DNA of 7,201 nucleotides, taken from positions 1-7,201 of the forward strand of contig DQCI01000241.1 of assembly GCA_003545125.1 (NCBI GenBank). The letters run 5' to 3'. This document shows, piece after piece, positions 1 to 4,583 of the stretch. Each line of letters starts with the position of its first letter. The first letter of the stretch is position 1. Source of the DNA: Paracoccaceae bacterium (lineage in GTDB: Bacteria > Pseudomonadota > Alphaproteobacteria > Rhodobacterales > Rhodobacteraceae). The notes beneath the pieces were generated by a model that was not told where the DNA came from, made no database searches, and worked only from the letters and a program-made list of their open reading frames with translations. The position numbers were made by a program, and so were the translations under genes.

Positions 1-971
1 CGGCCCGCGATCTGGTCGGCGATGTTGGCCACCGCCGCCTCGGCCTGAAGATCCGCCTGGTGTGCCTGTTTCGCAAGCCACGCTGGTCCCGGATAGGAGC
101 CGGTGTCGCCGACCACATAGGTGCCCGCCCAGTCGGCGCCCACCACCCGCGATTTCTCGTCCGCCTGGACAAAGCCGCCGATTGAGCGCGGCAACGCGGT
201 GTTGTCGAGCCAGAGCGGCCCGGTGAGGCCGGGCATGAACAGGATGAGGCCGGTCGCGATCTCCTCGCGCTCGGTCACCACTTTGTCGGCCTCCATCCGT
301 ACAGGCTTCGCCCCGATCCGGATGTCGATATCCCGCCTGCGCATCTCGCCGAGCAACCGGTCGACCGATTTCTCGCCCAGCCGCTGGCCGGGCCGGTCGG
401 AACCGTTGAAGAACACCAGCTTGAACTTGTCGCGCCGGCCCTGCTGGCGCAGCATCGTGTCGATCCCGAACAGGAACTCGAACATCGGCCCGCCCCGCAC
501 CGCGGACGGCTCCTTCGGGTTGGTCCCGAACCCCAGCGTCACAGTGCCGCCTTCCATCTCCGCCAGCCGGTCGTGCACCCGCTGGCCCATCGCGATCCCC
601 TCGCAGGGGATGACCGCATGCTCGGCCAGGCCCGGCATCTTCTTGAGATACCGCCCGCCGGTCGCGATCACCAGATAGTCGTTGGTCAGAACCTCACCCG
701 CTTCCGTCTCGACCACCCGCCCACCATCGCGCAGGCTGGCGACCCGGCCCTCGTGCCAGCTCACCCGCTCCCGGGCGAAGAACCGGCTGAGGTCGATGTC
801 CAGGTCGGCCGCTTTGCGGATACCCGACGGCATCCAGATCAGGCTCGGCAGGTAGGTGAGGTGGTTTCTGGGCGAGACCACGGTGATGTCGGCGTCGAGT
901 TTCTTCTTGCGAATCTCGCGCACCGCGGTGAGCGCGCCGAAGCCGCTGCCGAGAATGGTAATCTGGGTCAT
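1..971 (-). CDS. SQR-like FAD-dependent pyridine nucleotide-disulfide oxidoreductase (3' end cut by window edge)
   Basis: Reading the minus strand from ATG at 971-969 gives 323 uninterrupted codons that run off the left edge, so the C-terminus is missing. The start MTQITILGSGFGA carries the Rossmann GxGxxG/A FAD motif at residues 8-13. An ATG-type motif (VIATGG) lies at 101-106. A second FAD-contacting GD motif (YVVGDT) lies at 285-290, followed by a Pro-rich stretch and an Ala-rich helix, as in SQR and flavocytochrome c sulfide dehydrogenase. YLPSLIW at 40-46 also resembles that family. By family, the enzyme would pass electrons through FAD to quinone or another acceptor, probably at the membrane surface. 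Cys123 fits the first redox cysteine of SQR. The second expected cysteine, near residue 156, is absent (KEPSAVRGG), and the third would lie beyond the window. An AGGAAAG ribosome site at 979-985, 7 nt from ATG, supports the start. The oxidoreductase family is secure; the sulfide substrate is not. Confidence 0.9.
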   Translation of the reverse strand, partial: MTQITILGSGFGALTAVREIRKKKLDADITVVSPRNHLTYLPSLIWMPSGIRKAADLDIDLSRFFARERVSWHEGRVASLRDGGRVVETEAGEVLTNDYLVIATGGRYLKKMPGLAEHAVIPCEGIAMGQRVHDRLAEMEGGTVTLGFGTNPKEPSAVRGGPMFEFLFGIDTMLRQQGRRDKFKLVFFNGSDRPGQRLGEKSVDRLLGEMRRRDIDIRIGAKPVRMEADKVVTEREEIATGLILFMPGLTGPLWLDNTALPRSIGGFVQADEKSRVVGADWAGTYVVGDTGSYPGPAWLAKQAHQADLQAEAAVANIADQIAG

Positions 972-1008
972 GATCCGACTTTCCTGAGGGGCCAGACGGC
1001 CCGAAGAT

Positions 1009-1036
1009 TGGGAACTGGGGACTGGGAACTGAAGCT
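1009..1036. repeat. Short tandem repeat with a 14-nt period in the divergent spacer
   Basis: The 9-mer TGGGAACTG occurs at 1009-1017 and again at 1023-1031, giving a 14-nt period; the rest of each unit has diverged. It lies in the predicted 5' leader of the minus-strand oxidoreductase. It could be a binding-site pair or simple replication slippage. No known element is recognised. Confidence 0.5.
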
Positions 1037-1043
1037 GGAAACG

Positions 1044-1072
1044 TTGATACCGGTTTAGCCCGGCCCGGGCAA
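1044..1072 (-). promoter_or_regulatory. Candidate sigma70-type promoter for the oxidoreductase gene
   Basis: On the minus strand, TTGCCC (1072-1067) and TATCAA (1049-1044) are separated by exactly 17 nt. Each matches the sigma70 consensus at four of six positions. The spacer contains the inverted repeat GCCCG-GCC-CGGGC (1058-1070), which could be an operator. Initiation would fall near 1036, leaving a leader of about 65 nt before ATG at 971. This is a by-eye match only, in GC-rich DNA. Confidence 0.3.
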
Positions 1073-1176
1073 ATCGCCCTGCGGCGCATCGTCCCCCCGG
1101 GGCGCGGCCTGTCGCCTTGCCCCCTCGGGAGCCCCCGGGCAGGATCGCGCCAACCCGCAGCCGTTGAGGACACCCG

Positions 1177-1683
1177 ATGACACTTTTCGCCCGCATCGCC
1201 CAAAGCATCGCGCTCGCCTTCAGCCTCACCCTCGCCGCGCCCCCGGCATCTGCCGAAAGCGTGGTGATCGTCGCGGACGAGGCCGCCATGGCGGCGGCCA
1301 TCGAGACCGCGCAGAGCCACCTGCCCCGGGTCTTCGACGCCGTGATCGACGCGGACGGCAAGGCCCACCCGGCGCTCATCCTCAAGGTCGCCTTCCCGGT
1401 CGAGGACGGCGAGGAAATCATCTGGATCGCGAACGCGGCCCGCGCGGGCAAGCAGCTCACCGCCATCCTCGCCAACGAGCCGGTGTACCTCGCCGGGCTC
1501 GCCGCCGGCGACAAAGTGACCTTTGACGAAGATTTGATCGCCGATTCGGGCCTCGCGGGCGACGCGGGCAGGCTGTTCGGCCACTACACCACGCGGGTGC
1601 TGCTCGAGACCATGCCCGAGGACCAGGCCGCCCGGGTCCGCGCGCTCCTGAGCGAAGACCCCCAGCCCGCCACCTGGCGCTGA
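1177..1683 (+). CDS. Exported DUF2314-domain protein
   Basis: This is a 168-residue protein with a clear Sec signal peptide: a short basic N-terminus, a hydrophobic core at about residues 8-21, and an ASA cleavage site at 24-26, so the mature form should be periplasmic. The rest resembles DUF2314. It has an N-terminal helix (DEAAMAAAIETAQ, 34-46), a strand with KVAFPVEDGEEIIWI (70-84), then LANEPVYLAGLAAGDKVTF (98-116), and the closing GHYTTRVLL (135-143). The tryptophan I would expect in the ISDW-like segment is Ser here (IADS, 121-124). The function of DUF2314 is unknown to me, and no catalytic motif is visible. ATG at 1177 is supported by GAGGA at 1166-1170 with a 6-nt spacer. The gene is divergent from the oxidoreductase and separated from the following tRNA by about 156 nt, so it is probably monocistronic. 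The domain call comes from remembered motifs, not a search. Confidence 0.85.
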   Translation: MTLFARIAQSIALAFSLTLAAPPASAESVVIVADEAAMAAAIETAQSHLPRVFDAVIDADGKAHPALILKVAFPVEDGEEIIWIANAARAGKQLTAILANEPVYLAGLAAGDKVTFDEDLIADSGLAGDAGRLFGHYTTRVLLETMPEDQAARVRALLSEDPQPATWR

Positions 1684-1685
1684 CC

Positions 1686-1729
1686 GAGGCAGCGCCTCTC
1701 CATGATCCTTGCGTGCCCACCCGGCACGC
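1686..1729 (+). terminator. Possible terminator region after the DUF2314 gene (two small hairpins)
   Basis: Directly after the stop codon are GAGGC-AGC-GCCTC (1686-1698) and GCGTGCC-N5-GGCACGC (1711-1729), both perfect inverted repeats of 5 and 7 bp. Neither is followed by a T-run, so they are not textbook intrinsic terminators. Their place between the DUF2314 stop and an independently transcribed tRNA makes a 3'-end or stabilising role plausible. Confidence 0.35.
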
Positions 1730-1793
1730 GCCAGCGTCGCGCCGACCCCGCACCTGCCCCGCGAAAAATCTCGTCCCAGCCCCGATTTTTCCC

Positions 1794-1822
1794 TTGCAGC
1801 CCCCGGCACGATTGCCTATTTC
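1794..1822 (+). promoter_or_regulatory. Candidate promoter of the tRNA-Gly gene
   Basis: TTGCAG (1794-1799) and TATTTC (1817-1822) are separated by 17 nt. Initiation near 1829 would leave about 10 nt before the mature tRNA 5' end at 1840, a normal leader for a tRNA gene. Both hexamers are weak (three of six consensus bases), so the call depends mainly on spacing and position. A 7-bp AT-rich inverted repeat (AAAAATC 1764-1770, GATTTTT 1784-1790) lies just upstream. Confidence 0.4.
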
Positions 1823-1839
1823 ACGCCTCACCCAAGGAT

Positions 1840-1914
1840 GCGGGCGTAGCTCAGGGGTAGAGCATTACCTTGCCAAGGTAAGGGTCGAGAGTTCGAATCT
1901 CTTCGCCCGCTCCA
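1840..1914 (+). tRNA. tRNA-Gly (anticodon GCC)
   Basis: A complete cloverleaf can be drawn. The acceptor stem is GCGGGCG (1840-1846) with CGCCCGC (1904-1910). The D-arm has GCTC/GAGC. The anticodon stem TTACC/GGTAA encloses the loop TTGCCAA, with anticodon GCC at 1872-1874. The T-arm is GAGAG/CTCTT around TTCGAAT, with one G-T pair. The discriminator base is T1911, and CCA is encoded at 1912-1914. It reads GGC and GGT glycine codons. There is no intron, and I saw no second copy of its 3' end nearby that would suggest an integrated element. Confidence 0.97.
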
Positions 1915-2082
1915 TTGGGTCCTTCTCTAAAGACTGCCCGAGTCAAAGATGATTTCCAGATTATCCTGCGCGTTCAGCAGCTTGCGGGCCGGCCCTTGTC
2001 TGTGACTTGTCCGCGGCACGGGTGTTCCCGCCCACAAATCCGCCCATTCCCACGGCGCGCTGCAAATAGTTGATGCAATCCT

Positions 2083-2103
2083 CACAAAGGGCGGTACTTT
2101 GTG
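2083..2103 (+). promoter_or_regulatory. Perfect 7-7-7 palindrome, operator-like
   Basis: CACAAAG (2083-2089) and CTTTGTG (2097-2103) are exact reverse complements separated by 7 nt. Dyad centres are 14 bp apart, which suits a dimeric repressor bound to one face of the helix. The right half overlaps the only plausible -10 element in the leader (TACTTT, 2095-2100), a typical repressor position. It could instead form an RNA hairpin. No regulator gene lies in the window to match it. Confidence 0.45.
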
Positions 2104-2171
2104 CGTCAGCCCCCGCTCCTTGGGTGACGGGGACCACGAAAACGAGGACGTTCGTCGCGCGTGTCTGCAGG

Positions 2172-2197
2172 CCGGCTCTGCCGGAACCCCGCGGTTC
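2172..2197 (+). promoter_or_regulatory. Two back-to-back small hairpins before the ATPase ribosome site
   Basis: CCGGC-TCT-GCCGG (2172-2184) is followed without a gap by GAACC-CCGC-GGTTC (2184-2197), sharing base 2184. They end about 20 nt before the AGGGAG ribosome site (2219-2224). In the transcript they could stabilise the 5' end or affect translation initiation. With 5-bp stems in GC-rich DNA, chance is a serious alternative. Confidence 0.35.
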
Positions 2198-2232
2198 ATG
2201 TGGATAGAACGGCCCGACAGGGAGAAAACGCT

Positions 2233-3327
2233 TTGTCCGACACCGACCACTTCGTCGAGTTCGAACGCGTGCAGAAGAGCTATGACGGCGAGGTGCTCGT
2301 CGTCAAAGACCTCAACCTCGCGATGCCGAAGGGCGAGTTTCTGACCATGCTGGGGCCATCGGGCTCGGGCAAGACCACCTGCCTGATGATGTTGGCGGGC
2401 TTCGAGACCGCCACCCACGGCGACATCCGCATCGGCGGCCGCTCGATCAACCACATCCCACCGCACAAACGCGGCATCGGCATGGTGTTTCAGAACTACG
2501 CGCTGTTTCCGCACATGACGGTGGCCGAGAACCTCGCCTTCCCGCTCGAAGTGCGCAAGCTCGACAAATCCGAGCGCGAGACCAAGGTCCAGCGCGCGCT
2601 CGACATGGTGCAGATGGGCGACTTCGGGTCGCGCCGTCCGGCCCAGCTTTCGGGCGGCCAGCAGCAGCGTGTGGCGCTGGCCCGCGCGCTGGTATTCCAA
2701 CCCGAGCTGGTGCTGATGGACGAACCCCTCGGCGCGCTCGACAAGCAGCTGCGCGAGCACATGCAGTTCGAGATCACCCGCCTCGCCCACGAGCTCGGCA
2801 TCACCACTGTCTACGTCACCCACGACCAGACCGAGGCGCTGACGATGTCGGACCGGGTTGCGGTGTTCGACGACGGGCGCATCCAGCAGCTCGACGCGCC
2901 GGACGTGCTCTACGAGGAGCCCAAGAACAGCTTCGTGGCCGGTTTCATTGGAGAAAACAACACGTTGGTCGGCGAAGTTGTCGAGATAAAAAGCGATCAG
3001 CTCTGCGTCATCCGGCTCGACGACGGAGAGGTGTTCGACGCCAAACCGGTTAACGTCCACAAGGTCGGCGACAAGACGAGGGTTTCGATCCGTCCCGAAC
3101 GGGTGGAGTTCAACAAGGACCGCATGACCCCGGACGCGCATACGCTGCACGCCGAAGTGCTCGAGTTCATCTACATGGGCGACATCTTCCGCACCCGTCT
3201 CAGGGTCGCCGGAAACGACGAGTTCATCGTCAAGACCCGCAACGCCCCCGACCAGCCCCGGCTCAAGCCCGGGCAACAGATCGAAATCGGATGGATGCCG
3301 GAAGACTGCCGCGCGCTCGACGCCTGA
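2233..3327 (+). CDS. PotA-like ABC transporter ATP-binding protein
   Basis: From TTG at 2233 the product has 364 residues, the usual PotA/MalK-class length. All nucleotide-binding motifs are intact: Walker A GPSGSGKTT (41-49), Q-loop Gln87 in FQNYALFPHMT, ABC signature LSGGQQQR (139-146), Walker B LVLMDEP (159-165), D-loop GALD (167-170) and H-loop His197 in VTHDQ. The C-terminal third, from about residue 240, is the TOBE-type regulatory domain and includes RPERVEF. Two copies would bind the permeases at the inner membrane and hydrolyse ATP to drive import. The TTG start is chosen because AGGGAG (2219-2224) lies 8 nt upstream, and the product then begins MSDTDHFVEFERV, as PotA proteins do. 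An upstream in-frame GTG at 2161 would add 24 unrelated residues without a ribosome site. It is the first gene of the transporter operon, 82 nt before the binding-protein gene. Confidence 0.95.
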   Translation: MSDTDHFVEFERVQKSYDGEVLVVKDLNLAMPKGEFLTMLGPSGSGKTTCLMMLAGFETATHGDIRIGGRSINHIPPHKRGIGMVFQNYALFPHMTVAENLAFPLEVRKLDKSERETKVQRALDMVQMGDFGSRRPAQLSGGQQQRVALARALVFQPELVLMDEPLGALDKQLREHMQFEITRLAHELGITTVYVTHDQTEALTMSDRVAVFDDGRIQQLDAPDVLYEEPKNSFVAGFIGENNTLVGEVVEIKSDQLCVIRLDDGEVFDAKPVNVHKVGDKTRVSIRPERVEFNKDRMTPDAHTLHAEVLEFIYMGDIFRTRLRVAGNDEFIVKTRNAPDQPRLKPGQQIEIGWMPEDCRALDA

Positions 3328-3343
3328 CAGCCGCCGATGTCGC

Positions 3344-3368
3344 GGCCTTCCCGGCCCGGGGGAAGGCC
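3344..3368 (+). promoter_or_regulatory. 9-bp stem-loop between ATPase and binding-protein genes
   Basis: GGCCTTCCC (3344-3352) and GGGAAGGCC (3360-3368) are exact reverse complements around a 7-nt loop. No T-run follows, so full termination is unlikely. It begins 17 nt after the ATPase stop and ends 41 nt before the binding-protein start. It could protect the ATPase mRNA 3' end, set a processing point, or cause partial attenuation. Confidence 0.6.
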
Positions 3369-3409
3369 CTACCAAATCAATGACCGGGATAACAGACAGG
3401 GAGACCCAC

Positions 3410-4504
3410 ATGAATCTGACGACCAAACTGCTCGCAACTACTGTGCTCACCGTCACCGCCGGCGCCGCGATGGCGGATGACATGACGATCGTGTCCTGGG
3501 GCGGCGCCTATCAAGGCAGCCAGCTCAAGGCCTACGCCGAACCCTACGTGGCCAACAACCCGGACGTGAACGTGGTCTGGGATGAAAGCTCGAACGAGGC
3601 GGTTGCCAAACTGCGCGCGATGAACGAAGCCGGCAACGTCACCTGGGATGTGGTCGACGTGGTTGCCGCCGACGCAATGCGGCTGTGCGACGAAGGCCTC
3701 GCGATAGAGATCGACCCCGATACCCAGCTCGCGCCGGCGCCCGACGGTACCTCGGCCGCCGACGATTTCGGCGACCTCCTGATCAGCGAATGCTTCATCC
3801 CGCAGATCGTCTACTCGACCACCATTGGCTACCGCACCGACATGGTCGGCGACACGCCGCCGACCGACGTCTGCGCGCTGTTCGACACCGAGGCCTACCC
3901 GGGCAAGCGCTCGCTCGAGAAGCGCCCGCTCAACAACATGGAATGGGCGCTCGTGTGCGACGGCGTCGCCGCGGACGAAGTCTATGACGTGCTGGCGACC
4001 GACGAGGGCCAGGACCGCGCCTTCGCCAAGCTCGCCACCATCAAGGACGACGTGATCTGGTGGTCGGCCGGGGCCGAAACCCCGCAGCTGCTCGCCGACG
4101 GTGAAGTGGTGATGGGCTCGACCTACAATGGCCGCCTGTTCTCGGTGATCGAAGAGCAGAACCAGCCGGTCGGGATGCTGTGGGATTACCAGGTGTTCGA
4201 CCTCGACGGCTGGATCATCCCCGCCGGCCTCTCCGAAGAGCGTCAGGCCCGCGCGCTGGACTTCATCTACTTCGCCACCGATACCCAGCGCCTCGCCGAC
4301 CAGGCGAAATACATCTCCTATGGCCCGGCGCGTGCCTCCTCGGCGCCACTGGTCGGCCAGCACGCCGAGCTCGGCATCGACATGGCGCCGCATATGCCGA
4401 CCGACCCGGCGAACTCGCAGACCGCCGTGCTCTACAACTTCGACTTCTGGGCCGACTACCGCGACGACCTGGACGCCAAGTTCCAGGCTTGGCTGGCCCA
4501 GTAA
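3410..4504 (+). CDS. Periplasmic solute-binding protein of a PotD-family ABC importer
   Basis: The product has 364 residues. Residues 1-22 form a Sec signal peptide (basic start, hydrophobic core, AMA before cleavage) with no lipobox, so the mature protein is soluble and periplasmic. The mature start DDMTIVSWGGAYQ is typical of one branch of the spermidine/putrescine-binding family (COG0687 type), distinct from the NWxxY start of classical PotD and PotF. Other family signs are WDVVDV (79-84), STTIGYRTD (136-144), WWSAGAETPQLLADGEVVMGS (217-237), and a C-terminal YNFDFWADYRDDL (342-354). Four cysteines (93, 128, 155, 183) could form two disulfides in the periplasm. ATG at 3410 is preferred over in-frame ATG 3380 because AGGGAG (3398-3403) sits 6 nt upstream and the signal peptide then starts correctly. 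Polyamine binding is inferred from family only; opines, amines or other small organics are possible. Confidence 0.92.
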   Translation: MNLTTKLLATTVLTVTAGAAMADDMTIVSWGGAYQGSQLKAYAEPYVANNPDVNVVWDESSNEAVAKLRAMNEAGNVTWDVVDVVAADAMRLCDEGLAIEIDPDTQLAPAPDGTSAADDFGDLLISECFIPQIVYSTTIGYRTDMVGDTPPTDVCALFDTEAYPGKRSLEKRPLNNMEWALVCDGVAADEVYDVLATDEGQDRAFAKLATIKDDVIWWSAGAETPQLLADGEVVMGSTYNGRLFSVIEEQNQPVGMLWDYQVFDLDGWIIPAGLSEERQARALDFIYFATDTQRLADQAKYISYGPARASSAPLVGQHAELGIDMAPHMPTDPANSQTAVLYNFDFWADYRDDLDAKFQAWLAQ

Positions 4505-4521
4505 CCGGCCGGGATGACACC

Positions 4522-4551
4522 GACCGCGGCCCGGGAAATCGGGCCGCGGTC
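4522..4551 (+). promoter_or_regulatory. 12-bp perfect stem-loop after the binding-protein gene
   Basis: GACCGCGGCCCG (4522-4533) and CGGGCCGCGGTC (4540-4551) pair completely around the 6-nt loop GGAAAT. CCGGC (4505-4509) and GCCGG (4554-4558) could add an outer helix. It begins 17 nt after the binding-protein stop and ends 32 nt before the next start. With no T-run, it most likely acts as an mRNA 3'-end stabiliser or partial terminator that leaves the binding-protein transcript in excess over the permease transcripts. Confidence 0.7.
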
Positions 4552-4583
4552 ACGCCGGACGACAGACGGGGAACGGACACCAG

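Larger units (their letters stand above)
1915..2232 (+). promoter_or_regulatory. Gene-free leader upstream of the ABC transporter operon
   Basis: This stretch of about 318 nt lies between the tRNA and the TTG start of the ATPase gene, and I see no credible coding region in it. It holds the self-complementary 10-mer GGGCCGGCCC at 1986-1995, a 7-7-7 palindrome at 2083-2103, and two adjacent small hairpins at 2172-2197. It must contain the operon promoter, but I could not settle on one. The best -35/-10 pair is TTGATG (2070-2075) and TACTTT (2095-2100), whose 19-nt spacer is at the upper limit. No known riboswitch class is recognised. Confidence 0.5.

Noticed and set aside
121..678. 185-codon plus-strand open frame
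   Set aside because: It is antisense to the FAD oxidoreductase, whose minus-strand translation has intact FAD motifs; this product resembles nothing.
694..1809. 371-codon minus-strand open frame spanning the DUF2314 gene and the start of the oxidoreductase
   Set aside because: It crosses a divergent intergenic spacer, is out of frame with the real oxidoreductase, and has an Arg/Gly-rich low-complexity product.
2070..2100. TTGATG ... TACTTT as the operon promoter
   Set aside because: The spacer is 19 nt and the hexamers are weak, so I mention it within the leader but do not annotate it as a promoter.
2161..2232. GTG at 2161 as the ATPase start
   Set aside because: It would add 24 residues unlike any PotA N-terminus, has no ribosome site, and would run through the two hairpins. 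TTG 2233 has a good AGGGAG.
3380..3409. ATG at 3380 as the binding-protein start
   Set aside because: It would put ten polar residues before the signal peptide and lacks a ribosome site; ATG 3410 has AGGGAG 6 nt upstream.
1927..3483. 518-codon minus-strand open frame opposite the ATPase gene
   Set aside because: The translation is an antisense shadow of the ATPase with no family motifs, while the plus strand carries every ABC ATPase motif.
3377..4393. 338-codon minus-strand open frame opposite the binding-protein gene
   Set aside because: It is an antisense shadow with skewed composition; the plus-strand product has a signal peptide and family motifs.
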